DNA of 34,592 nt from Gammaproteobacteria bacterium (GTDB lineage Bacteria > Pseudomonadota > Gammaproteobacteria > HTCC5015): contig JAFGLM010000051.1 of NCBI GenBank assembly GCA_016928055.1, positions 1 through 34,592 of the forward strand, read 5' to 3'. The position numbers and the translations under genes are program-made. Shown in pieces: positions 1-7,226 of the stretch; position 1 is the stretch's first letter; every line of letters starts with the position of its first letter. The notes under the pieces were generated by a model. That model did not search any database and was not told where the DNA came from. It saw only the letters and a program-made list of their open reading frames with translations.

Positions 1-69
1 CTTTGTTGGTCATGTATCATTCCTTTTTCGCTTAGTTTAAAGAAATGACACAGAATTCTGAACACTACC
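1..69 (-). mobile_element. Left boundary: IS end with start of outward-reading transposase (partial)
   Basis: The reverse complement of 1–69 matches 34506–34574 with one mismatch (base 30). Read on the minus strand it holds the element tip, a self-complementary CAGAATTCTG, an AAGGA ribosome-binding site and an ATG at 13–11 followed by codons for T-N-K before the window ends. The layout (short terminal repeat, then transposase starting within about 60 bp) and the MTNKDIQFD start seen in the right copy suggest an IS256/Mutator-type element. The family call is from memory of similar N-termini, not from a search. Only the 5' end of the element lies in the window. Confidence 0.7.
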
Positions 70-71
70 TT

Positions 72-98
72 AATTAAGCTTGCCAGAGAGGCTTAATT
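72..98. terminator. Hairpin between IS end and hydrolase gene
   Basis: An 8-bp perfect stem, AATTAAGC (72–79) with GCTTAATT (91–98), encloses an 11-nt loop. It lies just downstream of the minus-strand hydrolase gene that ends at 124 and two bases from the IS end. There is no T-run after the stem, so termination is only a guess. Confidence 0.3.
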
Positions 99-123
99 GT
101 AGTGAAGCTCCCTTACTAATTTT

Positions 124-1074
124 CTATAAAAACCCCAATCCCCGCAACCACGATGCACATAACTCCGGCCAAACCGTTACCGGTCCTTTGGCGTCACGAA
201 TGCCAAAACCGTGTCCACCGCTGCGGAAGATGTGAAGTTCAACCGAACCGCCGGCTGATCGCAAAGCACGCGTTATACGATGTGAATGTTCCGGGTGAAC
301 GGTGGGATCATCTTCGGCATGAAAAATAAAAGCGGGCGGGGGAGAGGCCGTGATCGGCGTTTCAATACGGTATTTCCAGGTCAAGCGACTGCGTCCGTCA
401 AGTTGATTGATGTTGTCGGGTATCGGTCCGAGTTGACCGGCGCCGGGATAACCTAAAACAACAAAATCCGGGCGAGGACTGGTGGCGTCGATTTTATCAA
501 TCGCTTGGTAAACCTGTTTATCATGAAAAGCAGCCATCGTTGCGCCAAGATGTCCTCCGGCCGAATAACCGATAAAGCCGATGCGTTGCGGATCCAGTTG
601 CCATAATTCAGCATGTGACCTGACATAACGTATCGCGCGTTGCGCGTCCTGCAGCGGAACGTCTTCAGCATTGACATGACCGTCATCGGGTAATCGATAA
701 TATAAAACAAATGTTGTTACGCCCAGGCTGTTTAGCCAGGCCGAAGTATCAGGTCCTTCCTTGTCGATTACTACGCGGCGATAACCACCCCCAGGAGCAA
801 TTACCACAGCCATGCCGTTAGGTTTTTTTGGACGGTAAACTTTGAGTATCGGACGTATGGTATGAGTAACAGCCCGATCCGGGTGTGCAGGATCTGTGCT
901 GCGCTCTACGATTTCTTGCTTGATGGTAACTTTCTCGGTGCCGGGTGCGATGCCCGGCCAGATTACAATTTCCGCGCCATTGACCAGAGCAGGTGCTTGA
1001 TCGGCGGAGAAAACGGTATTTGAGACGAAAAGACAGACAGAGAAAAGAAAAAGCGGGTGTAATCGTTTATTCAT
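124..1074 (-). CDS. Secreted alpha/beta hydrolase (acetyl-esterase/BD-FAE-like)
   Basis: About 316 aa with an N-terminal signal peptide (basic MNKR start, hydrophobic core, small residues before ADQAP), so it is exported. The alpha/beta-hydrolase landmarks are in order: an oxyanion-side PGGGY, the nucleophile elbow GYSAGG, an acid-loop Asp in AEDDPTVHPEHS and the His in GGHGFG. A WPGIAP motif near the mature N-terminus is typical of carbohydrate-esterase-like members. The family hydrolyses short acyl esters; the substrate here is unknown. I chose the ATG at 1074 because AAGGTG lies just upstream and the signal peptide then begins normally; an in-frame ATG at 1101 lacks a ribosome-binding site. 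It is divergent from a paralogue at 1406–2311. Family is secure, substrate is not. Confidence 0.85.
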   Translation of the reverse strand: MNKRLHPLFLFSVCLFVSNTVFSADQAPALVNGAEIVIWPGIAPGTEKVTIKQEIVERSTDPAHPDRAVTHTIRPILKVYRPKKPNGMAVVIAPGGGYRRVVIDKEGPDTSAWLNSLGVTTFVLYYRLPDDGHVNAEDVPLQDAQRAIRYVRSHAELWQLDPQRIGFIGYSAGGHLGATMAAFHDKQVYQAIDKIDATSPRPDFVVLGYPGAGQLGPIPDNINQLDGRSRLTWKYRIETPITASPPPAFIFHAEDDPTVHPEHSHRITRALRSAGGSVELHIFRSGGHGFGIRDAKGPVTVWPELCASWLRGLGFL

Positions 1075-1250
1075 GAGGCACCTTTTTATTAGCGAATGCA
1101 TTACAGGATAGCTTAGTAATTAAACATTTATAAAGGTTCCATTGCATACAATTACCTAAGCTGGTTTGATCTCTCTGGACATGAACTCTATCCTTCGTTC
1201 TGTTTCATGAGGATTTTAGGCCTAAGCTACGACCTGATAGATTATAGTTC

Positions 1251-1280
1251 TTGTGATTGTTTCGGAGATTTGCCTAAAAT
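1251..1280 (+). promoter_or_regulatory. Candidate sigma-70 promoter for second hydrolase
   Basis: TTGTGA (1251–1256), an 18-nt spacer and TAAAAT (1275–1280; 5 of 6 consensus) lie about 125 bp before the ATG at 1406. This is the best promoter-like pair I saw in the gene-free stretch 1075–1405. A weaker pair is TTGATC/TATCCT at 1166–1194. Nothing else stands out in that stretch. Confidence 0.35.
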
Positions 1281-1405
1281 AGCGTGGTGCTCCAGATTTC
1301 AGTAATCACAATTCAGCTGTCAAATCGGTTGATCATTTTGGTCATCAATAGTACTGGTGGCGGAACCCCCTATTGTCGCGGTAATCATATTGCGGAGGTA
1401 ACTAA

Positions 1406-2311
1406 ATGTTTCGTGCGTATTTTATTCGATTATTGCTTTGTACCGGTTGTTTATTAATGTCAGTTAATATCCTTGCCGAACCAATCCCTCTGTGGTCGGG
1501 GGATATGCCGGTCAAGTCGAAACAGCCTGGGCAAGAGCGATATGAGGACGAACGTGTTTATAATGTTCGAGTACCCGAAATCATTCCGTATCTGGCAGCA
1601 AAGAATAATGCCAGTGGTGCAGCCGTGCTTATTTTTCCCGGCGGTGGTTATGAAAAACTTTCGATTGTGAAAGAAGGCAAGGAGATCGCGAACTGGCTTA
1701 ATTCGCTGGGTGTTTCGGCTTTTATCGTAAAATACCGCTTGCAGGAATTTGGTCATCCGGCGCCGTTAATGGATGGATTACGTGCCATTCAAATCGTCAG
1801 AAGCAAAGCAAGCGAATGGAATATCGACCCTCATAAAATAGGCGTTCTTGGATTTTCCGCCGGCGGCCACCTGGCTTCGTCGGTAGCGACGCATTATGAT
1901 CAGCGTGATTATTTATACGGCGATTTGACTTCCGTTGCAGCGCGACCGGATTTTATGATTTTACTTTATCCGGTTATTACATTTTCTGATCCGTATGCAC
2001 ACCAAGGATCGGTCGAAGCTTTATTGGGCGAGAAACCTGCGGCTGATCTGATTGAGTTTTATTCAAATGAAATACACGTTAATATCAACACCCCACCCAC
2101 TTTTTTAATGCATAGCAGTACCGATGAAAGTGTGCCGATGGAAAATAGCATGAAATTTTATACCATTTTGCGGCAGGCAAAGGTTCCGGTAGAAATGCAT
2201 ATCTATCAGAATGCGGAACATGGTTTTGGAATGCGGGAAGGGCAGGGGCCCGCATCAGAATGGCCGGCACTGTGTGAGCAGTGGTTAAGATTAAATCGGT
2301 ATATAAATTAA
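1406..2311 (+). CDS. Secreted alpha/beta hydrolase (acetyl-esterase/BD-FAE-like), paralogue
   Basis: 301 aa, starting at an ATG with a strong GGAGGT ribosome-binding site (1394–1399). A signal peptide covers about residues 1–24, with the mature protein beginning near EPIPLW. It shares the same landmarks as the gene at 124–1074: PGGGY, nucleophile elbow GFSAGGHL, an acid region STDESVPMENS and the catalytic His in AEHGFGMREG; both genes end with a W-P-x-L-C-x-x-W-L pattern. This similarity points to an old duplication followed by divergence. Substrate is unknown; the family removes acyl groups from sugars or small esters. It ends in a perfect hairpin shared with the convergent flavodoxin-like gene. 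Confidence 0.87.
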   Translation: MFRAYFIRLLLCTGCLLMSVNILAEPIPLWSGDMPVKSKQPGQERYEDERVYNVRVPEIIPYLAAKNNASGAAVLIFPGGGYEKLSIVKEGKEIANWLNSLGVSAFIVKYRLQEFGHPAPLMDGLRAIQIVRSKASEWNIDPHKIGVLGFSAGGHLASSVATHYDQRDYLYGDLTSVAARPDFMILLYPVITFSDPYAHQGSVEALLGEKPAADLIEFYSNEIHVNINTPPTFLMHSSTDESVPMENSMKFYTILRQAKVPVEMHIYQNAEHGFGMREGQGPASEWPALCEQWLRLNRYIN

Positions 2312-2317
2312 GTTTGT

Positions 2318-2344
2318 GGAACCTCTGAATAAATCAGAGGTTCC
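2318..2344. terminator. Hairpin between convergent genes (possible bidirectional terminator)
   Basis: A perfect 11-bp stem, GGAACCTCTGA (2318–2328) and TCAGAGGTTCC (2334–2344), with a 5-nt A/T loop sits between the stops of two convergent genes. The following T-runs are weak on both strands. The CTCTGA/TCAGAG core recurs at 24372–24391 and 33365–33491. Confidence 0.6.
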
Positions 2345-2352
2345 CAAAATTG

Positions 2353-2925
2353 TCATTTCCAACGTTTGGCTATTATCGCTATACGCTCACCGAATTTTTC
2401 GGCGGTAACCAGATCGCCGGGCAGCGGACCTTCTTCAGGACTGGCATCGGAGGGTGATTGCGCCATCAGTCCGGAATAGGAACCCAGGTAATTAATATCG
2501 TTTCGCTGTGCAGCTTTGGAATTGGAGGGCATGATTCCTGTGCTGATCCATAACATTGAATGCTGCATGGCAAGCGTGAACAGATAGTGCAGTGTTGAGA
2601 GTTTATCGCCGTTAATCGTTGCTGAGTTGGTGAACCCGGCGGCCAGTTTGTCTTTCCAGTTCTGACTGAACCACACTTTGCTGCTGGCGTCGGCGAATTT
2701 TTTAAATTGCCACGATACGCTACCCATATAAGTTGGCGATCCGAAGATGATGGCGTTTGCGTCAGCTAATTCCTGCCAACCGGATTCCGGTAGCTCACCA
2801 TCCTTATCAATTTCAAGTAACTTAACGTTTATGCCTGCGACGGCGTCAGCGCCTGCCTTGACTGCGGCCGCCTGCTTCTGCGTATGCCCATAGCCACTGT
2901 GATAAACAATTACAATTTTTGTCAT
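2353..2925 (-). CDS. Flavodoxin-like / WrbA-family NAD(P)H-dependent oxidoreductase
   Basis: 190 aa. It opens with a beta strand and an FMN phosphate-binding loop (IVYHSGYGHT, residues 5–14), then has AIIFGSPTYMGSVSWQFKKF (about 79–98), the usual isoalloxazine-contact region of WrbA-like flavodoxins, so FMN binding is likely. WrbA-type proteins reduce quinones with two electrons; others in the family reduce nitro or azo compounds, so the substrate is open. The protein is cytosolic, with no signal peptide. The ATG at 2925 has AAGGAT upstream. The gene appears monocistronic. Confidence 0.85.
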   Translation of the reverse strand: MTKIVIVYHSGYGHTQKQAAAVKAGADAVAGINVKLLEIDKDGELPESGWQELADANAIIFGSPTYMGSVSWQFKKFADASSKVWFSQNWKDKLAAGFTNSATINGDKLSTLHYLFTLAMQHSMLWISTGIMPSNSKAAQRNDINYLGSYSGLMAQSPSDASPEEGPLPGDLVTAEKFGERIAIIAKRWK

Positions 2926-3006
2926 ATTTGCAATCCTTAAATAGTAATTAAGCAGGTAGTCAGTTACCAGGTCTCACAAAAAGTTCGAATTTTTTGAAAA
3001 TAAAAA

Positions 3007-3026
3007 ACCCCGCATAAAGCGGGGCT
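3007..3026 (-). terminator. Intrinsic terminator of parvulin operon
   Basis: On the minus strand, GCCCCGC (complement of 3019–3025), a 5-nt loop and GCGGGG(T) are followed by six T residues (complement of 3002–3007). It lies about 23 bp after the stop of the parvulin gene and closes the yciB–yciI–bolA–ppi group. Confidence 0.85.
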
Positions 3027-3048
3027 TTTAAGGCGATATTGGATTTTT

Positions 3049-3969
3049 TTATTCTGTTGCTGCGGGTTGTTCTTCAACAGCCGGCGTTTCTGAGGTTACA
3101 GGTGCCGGTGCTGCAGCAGGCTTATCTTCAACCTGAGGTGCAGCTACAGGCTCCGCTTCTTTCTCGACAATCGTTACCGTGGCGTTATTGCGCAGGTTTT
3201 CAACATATTCGGAAATTTTTTGTGCCATGATCATGCGCTGCAATTGTGGTTTGACCTGTTCCAGCGTGGGCTTATTGGCTTCGCGAACAGCTTCAACCTT
3301 GATTACATGCCAGCCAAACTGGGTTTTAACCGGTTCCTTACCGTAAGTACCGGCGGCAATGTTCTGCAACGCCAGACCAAACTCCGGCACGTAATTACTG
3401 GGGCTGCTCCAGCCAAGTTTGCCGCCTGACTTGCCGGACGGGCCGGTTGATTTCTGTTTGGCCAGTTCTGCAAAATCAGCACCTTTATCCAGTTGTTGGA
3501 CGATTTGTTTGGCTTCGTCTTCGGTTGCAACCAGAATATGACTGGAGTCGTATTCTTTGTCCGGTCTGGCTTCGATCTGTTTGGCGTATTCTGCTGCAAC
3601 GTCTTCATCTGTTATCGGCGATTCTTCAAGAATGTTATTCACATGTTTTGAAACAATAGCACTTGCAACCTGGCGATTGATTTCAACACCGACTTCAGGA
3701 TCATTGAGAATACCTTTGGCGACGGCTTCCTGCCGTAATAATTCAAATCCGATCAACTCTTCGAGTGACTGTTCAGGTGAAACTTGTTGTCCACTCATAC
3801 GGCGAGCATTAATTAAACCATCGAGTTCAGCCTGGGTAATCTCAATATTGTTAACTTGAGCAACGATATCGCCTTCAAGTTTCATTGGCCTGCCTGGATC
3901 GACATTATCGCAGGCACTGAGTGCCAAGAACGCAGCAGTTACAAAGAAAAGTTTTGCATATTTAGACAT
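3049..3969 (-). CDS. Peptidyl-prolyl cis-trans isomerase, parvulin-type lipoprotein (PpiC/EpsD-like)
   Basis: 306 aa. The N-terminus is a lipoprotein signal with lipobox L-S-A-C (Cys20). The next residue is Asp21, the classic enterobacterial Lol-avoidance signal, so the inner membrane facing the periplasm is the likely location. A SurA/PpiC-like N-terminal chaperone region (about 35–135) is followed by a parvulin domain (about 140–240) with SSHILV, GADFAELAK, SGGKLGW and FGWHVIKV, then a Pro/Ala/Glu-rich tail. It probably helps fold exported proteins. The ATG at 3969 follows GGGAGA. It lies downstream of bolA and ahead of a strong terminator. It resembles EpsD-family isomerases, but no exopolysaccharide genes are nearby. 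Confidence 0.87.
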   Translation of the reverse strand: MSKYAKLFFVTAAFLALSACDNVDPGRPMKLEGDIVAQVNNIEITQAELDGLINARRMSGQQVSPEQSLEELIGFELLRQEAVAKGILNDPEVGVEINRQVASAIVSKHVNNILEESPITDEDVAAEYAKQIEARPDKEYDSSHILVATEDEAKQIVQQLDKGADFAELAKQKSTGPSGKSGGKLGWSSPSNYVPEFGLALQNIAAGTYGKEPVKTQFGWHVIKVEAVREANKPTLEQVKPQLQRMIMAQKISEYVENLRNNATVTIVEKEAEPVAAPQVEDKPAAAPAPVTSETPAVEEQPAATE

Positions 3970-4010
3970 GATGTCTCCCGGTGTTTATATAGGTTATAAA
4001 AAAAGTATGA

Positions 4011-4280
4011 TTACATTTCTTCGGGCGTCAAAGACTTAATACTCAACGCATGAATATCTGTTTGCATGGCGTCCGCCAATGCTCGATAAACCATTCGATG
4101 CCGTTCAACGAGGCTCTTGCCGGTAAATTGGTCTGAAATAATTCTGATTGCAAAATGCCCGCCACCGTCGCGGGCACCGGCATGACCACTATGCAAAGCG
4201 CTTTGGTCTTCAATTTCCAGTTCCAGCGGTGACAAGTGAGCCTGCAATCGTTCTTTTATTACGGCGATACGATCTGCCAT
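4011..4280 (-). CDS. bolA: BolA family protein
   Basis: 89 aa, the usual BolA length. It has the class II KH-like fold signature: VIKERLQAHLSPLELEIEDQS, then HFAIRIIS and the conserved ERHRMVYRAL helix with its invariant His. BolA proteins bind monothiol glutaredoxins and [2Fe-2S] clusters and influence envelope and stress genes. The start codon overlaps the stop of the upstream yciI-like gene by one base (TGATG), so the two are translationally coupled. Assignment to BolA rather than IbaG is by overall sequence feel; both belong to one family. Confidence 0.88.
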   Translation of the reverse strand: MADRIAVIKERLQAHLSPLELEIEDQSALHSGHAGARDGGGHFAIRIISDQFTGKSLVERHRMVYRALADAMQTDIHALSIKSLTPEEM

Positions 4281-4576
4281 CAGAAAACCTTTTTGAATGG
4301 TTTGACGGTTACCAATTGATAAACGCCCGCTTTAACATAAGGATCCTGGCGCGCCCACTTTTCAGCTTCGTCCAGCGATGTAAATTCTGCAATGATTAAA
4401 CTGCCGCTAAAACCCGCCGGACCCGGATCTTCGCAATCGATGCGTGGATGCGGCCCGGCAATAACCAGGCGGCCTGCCTCCTGCAGTTCCTGCAGACGCT
4501 GAAGATGCGCCGGCCGCGATTTTTTGCGCAACTCGGAACTGTTTTCAACGTCCTGACTTAAGATGGCGTAGAGCAT
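4280..4576 (-). CDS. yciI: YciI family protein
   Basis: 98 aa, the normal size for this single-domain ferredoxin-like-fold family. The start ([13 protein letters not shown]), [24 protein letters not shown] and the conserved DPY motif near residue 78 all match YciI. The conserved His24 and Asp77 are those proposed as catalytic-site residues in the family; the reaction is not established. It lies three bases after yciB and overlaps bolA by one base, the yciB–yciI pairing also known from enterobacteria. Confidence 0.9.
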   Translation of the reverse strand: MLYAILSQDVENSSELRKKSRPAHLQRLQELQEAGRLVIAGPHPRIDCEDPGPAGFSGSLIIAEFTSLDEAEKWARQDPYVKAGVYQLVTVKPFKKVF

Positions 4577-4579
4577 GGC

Positions 4580-5152
4580 TTAGTTCGAATTCTCTTTGGT
4601 TTCTTCCTGAGGCATAAAACGGGCGAGATAAACAGCCTGGGCGATGATAAATGCCAGCGTTAATCCAATATAGCCGAATAACTTAAAATTCACCCAGAAA
4701 GCTTCGGATACTGTGTTAATGCTGACCAGGTGCACAACATACAGGTTGGCTGCGCCCCAAACAAAGAAATAGACGGCCCAGCTTAAATTCATCCGCCGCC
4801 AGACGGCAGCAGGGAGTTCGATCTGCTCACCGAGCATTCGTTCCACCAGATTCTTTTTACCGATAAATTCGCTGCCGACGAAAACAATGGCAAATAACCA
4901 GTTTAATACCGTGACTTTCCACATAAAAAAGGCGTTATTGCGCAGGATCAGCGTCAATCCGCCAAACACCAGAATCAGTAAAAATGAGATCAGGTGCATT
5001 TTTTCAAAGCGACGATTTTTCAGCCAGAACAGGCCAACTTGCAGAAAAGATGCGACAATCGCCACCGCTGTTGCGACGTAAAAGTCTTTTCCCGATAACC
5101 AGTAGGTGCCGAAAAACAGGATAACGGGAAATATATCGAATAGCAGTTTCAT
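4580..5152 (-). CDS. yciB: Inner membrane protein YciB / intracellular septation protein A
   Basis: 190 aa with about five hydrophobic segments. The start MKLLFDIFPVILFFGTYW and the internal GEQIELPAAVWRRMNLSW are family hallmarks. YciB (septation protein A) is an inner-membrane protein that affects cell division and envelope synthesis; the mechanism is unclear. It is the first gene of the minus-strand group ending with the parvulin gene. No clear ribosome-binding site precedes the ATG at 5152, but the family N-terminus fixes it. It is divergent from yciO across 109 bp. Confidence 0.92.
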   Translation of the reverse strand: MKLLFDIFPVILFFGTYWLSGKDFYVATAVAIVASFLQVGLFWLKNRRFEKMHLISFLLILVFGGLTLILRNNAFFMWKVTVLNWLFAIVFVGSEFIGKKNLVERMLGEQIELPAAVWRRMNLSWAVYFFVWGAANLYVVHLVSINTVSEAFWVNFKLFGYIGLTLAFIIAQAVYLARFMPQEETKENSN

Positions 5153-5261
5153 TGATTTTAGTATGGTCCAAATCCAAATGGCCGCCTATGATACAGACTT
5201 GCCCTGGCAGCCGCCAGATTGCCTGCCGGCGGATCGGATCGACCTTGAACATTAAGCGCAG

Positions 5262-5885
5262 ATGAGCCAATTTTTTCAGATTCACAGTACCCACCCCCAA
5301 CCGCGGCTGATCCGACGTACCGTCGAGTTGGTGGATGCCGGTGGCCTGATCGCCTATCCGACCGATTCGGGCTATGCACTGGGCTGCCATATTGGCGATA
5401 AATCGGCGCTGGATCGGATCCGGCGTATTCGCCAGGTCGACAAGCAGCATAATTTCACGCTGGTTTGCCGCGATTTGGGCGAGATTTCAACTTATGCCAA
5501 ATTCGACAACAGCCATTACCGTATCCTGAAGGCCCATACACCGGGTGCTTATACCTTTATCTTGCCGGCCACACGCGAAGTTCCGCGTCGCCTGCAGCAT
5601 CCCAAGCGCAAAACCATCGGTATCCGGGTGCCGGATAATCTGGTCGCGTTGGCGATTCTGGAAGCGCTGAATCAGCCTTTAATGAGCAGTTCACTGATTT
5701 TACCCGGCGATTCCCAGCCGATGTCTGACCCCTACGTCATCCGCGAGCAGCTGGAACACATGGTGGATGTCGTAATCGACGCCGGTGTCTGCCCGCCTGA
5801 GCCGACCACAGTCGTCGATTTGACCGGCGACGTACCGGTGCTGGCGCGCAGAGGTGGTGGTGATATGGGTTGGTTAAGCTCTTGA
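5262..5885 (+). CDS. yciO: YciO/Sua5/YrdC family protein
   Basis: 207 aa and clearly YciO-like: it starts MSQFFQIH, then has GGLIAYPTDSGYALGC, KQHNFTLVCRDL, YTFILPATREVPRRL, KTIGIRVPDN and PTTVVDLTGD. These form the YrdC nucleotide-binding fold that makes threonylcarbamoyl-AMP in TsaC/Sua5; YciO is the longer paralogue with a less certain role in that tRNA modification. In many gammaproteobacteria a PHP-domain gene lies upstream of yciO; here that space is only 109 bp and holds none. It is followed by two hairpins before trpS. Confidence 0.9.
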   Translation: MSQFFQIHSTHPQPRLIRRTVELVDAGGLIAYPTDSGYALGCHIGDKSALDRIRRIRQVDKQHNFTLVCRDLGEISTYAKFDNSHYRILKAHTPGAYTFILPATREVPRRLQHPKRKTIGIRVPDNLVALAILEALNQPLMSSSLILPGDSQPMSDPYVIREQLEHMVDVVIDAGVCPPEPTTVVDLTGDVPVLARRGGGDMGWLSS

Positions 5886-5910
5886 AGGGCCAGTGCGGCT
5901 TGCGCAAAAA

Positions 5911-5955
5911 AGGGGGGATGATATTGCTTAGCTAAATGCCTAAAATACCCCCCCT
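5911..5955 (+). promoter_or_regulatory. G-tract/C-tract hairpin upstream of trpS
   Basis: AGGGGGG (5911–5917) pairs with CCCCCCT (5949–5955) around a 31-nt loop, in the yciO–trpS gap. Together with the terminator-like hairpin at 5961–5985 it could form a leader structure. No function is shown. Confidence 0.35.
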
Positions 5956-5960
5956 CAGGA

Positions 5961-5988
5961 ATCCGCATGGCTGTGCGGGATTTTTATT
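5961..5988 (+). terminator. Intrinsic-terminator-like hairpin just before trpS
   Basis: CCGCA (5963–5967) pairs with TGCGG (5974–5978), followed by GATTTTTATT. It probably ends the yciO transcript, or acts as an attenuator ahead of trpS, whose start is 10–20 nt further on. Confidence 0.5.
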
Positions 5989-5994
5989 AACGAC

Positions 5995-7224
5995 ATGGGA
6001 GTTCCATTGGCTGTTCAACCCGCAAAAAACGAACGTGTGCTGTCCGGCATGCGTCCTACCGGTGCCTTGCATCTGGGTCACTATCACGGTGTTTTGAAAA
6101 ACTGGCTGGAATTACAGCATAGTTATGACTGTTTCTTTTTTGTCGCCGACTGGCACGCCCTGACCACCCATTACGATGAAACCGGCAATATTGCCCACGA
6201 TAGCATCGAAATGGTGATCGACTGGCTGGCGGTGGGTATATTGCCAGGTTCCTCGCACATCTTTGTGCAATCGCATGTGCCGGAACACGCTGAGTTGCAT
6301 TTGTTGTTATCGATGATTACGCCGTTGAGCTGGCTGGAACGTGTTCCCAGTTACAAGGATCAGCAGGAAAAACTGCAGGGTAAGGATCTGGCGACTTACG
6401 GGTTTCTGGGTTACCCCTTGCTGCAGTCAGCGGATATCCTGATTTATAAGGCGGGCTCTGTGCCGGTTGGTGAAGATCAGGTCGCGCATGTTGAACTGAC
6501 GCGTGAAGTGGCGCGAAGGTTTAACTTTTTATACGGCAACGAACCCGATTTTGCAGAAAAAGCCGAAGCCGCTATCGGTAAAATGGGCAAAAAGAACGCC
6601 AAACTCTATCGTCAGTTACGCAAGCGCTATACCGAACAGGGTGATGTTGAAGCGATTGATGTCGCACGTGCCTTGTTGGAAGAACAGCAGAATGTATCGC
6701 TCGGCGATAAAGAGCGTTTGTTTGGCTATCTGGAGGGAGTCGGCAAGATTATTTTACCGGAGCCCAAAGCCTTATTGACCAAGCAGTCCAAGATGGTGGG
6801 TCTGGATGGACAGAAGATGTCCAAGTCCTATAACAACACGATCAGTCTGCGTGAAGACCCCGATTCGGTTGATAAGAAAATTCGCACCATGCCAACGGAC
6901 CCGGCGCGCGTACGACGCAACGATCCGGGTGATCCTGGAAAATGTCCGGTCTGGGCCTTACATCAGGTTTATTCCGATGAGGAAATCAAACAAAAAGTGC
7001 ATGAGGGTTGTACGACTGCCGGTATCGGTTGCCTGGACTGCAAACGCTACATTATTGATGCGGTACAAGCCGAACTCGAGCCGATCCGACGACGCGCGCA
7101 GGAATATTTACAAGATATCAGTGCGGTACAAACTATCATTGATGAAGGCTGTGATGATGCACGTGAAGTCGCTCGCGATACGCTTGATGATGTGCGTAGA
7201 GCATTGGGTTTGATAGAGAGATAA
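5995..7224 (+). CDS. trpS: Tryptophanyl-tRNA synthetase
   Basis: 409 aa class I synthetase that charges tRNA-Trp. The HIGH-type motif is HLGH (residues 26–29, in GALHLGHYHG) and the KMSKS loop is present exactly (274–278). It is longer than the compact ~335-aa type: an extra stretch (about 180–255) precedes KMSKS, and the C-terminal part has C-P-V and CLDC cysteines, as in the longer TrpS subgroup of some gammaproteobacteria. The start is uncertain: ATG at 5995 has no Shine–Dalgarno, while an in-frame TTG at 6007 has GGGAG at 5997–6001, five bases upstream. scpA follows after two bases, so trpS–scpA–scpB look like one operon. Confidence 0.95.
   Translation: MGVPLAVQPAKNERVLSGMRPTGALHLGHYHGVLKNWLELQHSYDCFFFVADWHALTTHYDETGNIAHDSIEMVIDWLAVGILPGSSHIFVQSHVPEHAELHLLLSMITPLSWLERVPSYKDQQEKLQGKDLATYGFLGYPLLQSADILIYKAGSVPVGEDQVAHVELTREVARRFNFLYGNEPDFAEKAEAAIGKMGKKNAKLYRQLRKRYTEQGDVEAIDVARALLEEQQNVSLGDKERLFGYLEGVGKIILPEPKALLTKQSKMVGLDGQKMSKSYNNTISLREDPDSVDKKIRTMPTDPARVRRNDPGDPGKCPVWALHQVYSDEEIKQKVHEGCTTAGIGCLDCKRYIIDAVQAELEPIRRRAQEYLQDISAVQTIIDEGCDDAREVARDTLDDVRRALGLIER
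5997..6009 (+). promoter_or_regulatory. Shine–Dalgarno favouring TTG start of trpS
   Basis: GGGAG (5997–6001), a 5-nt spacer and TTG (6007–6009) suit initiation better than the ATG at 5995, which overlaps this site and has only A/T-rich terminator sequence upstream. Using TTG would remove four residues. Confidence 0.4.
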
Positions 7225-7226
7225 CA

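Noticed and set aside
5004..5450. 148-aa minus-strand open frame across yciB and yciO starts
   Set aside because: It overlaps two well-supported genes and has no recognisable domain or ribosome-binding site.
5936..6060. Trp-codon leader peptide overlapping the trpS start
   Set aside because: A frame from ATG 5936 includes two TGG codons but has no ribosome-binding site and simply runs on into trpS in another frame.
6806..7213. 135-aa plus-strand open frame inside trpS
   Set aside because: It is an alternative frame of trpS rich in Arg/Cys, typical of a shadow frame.
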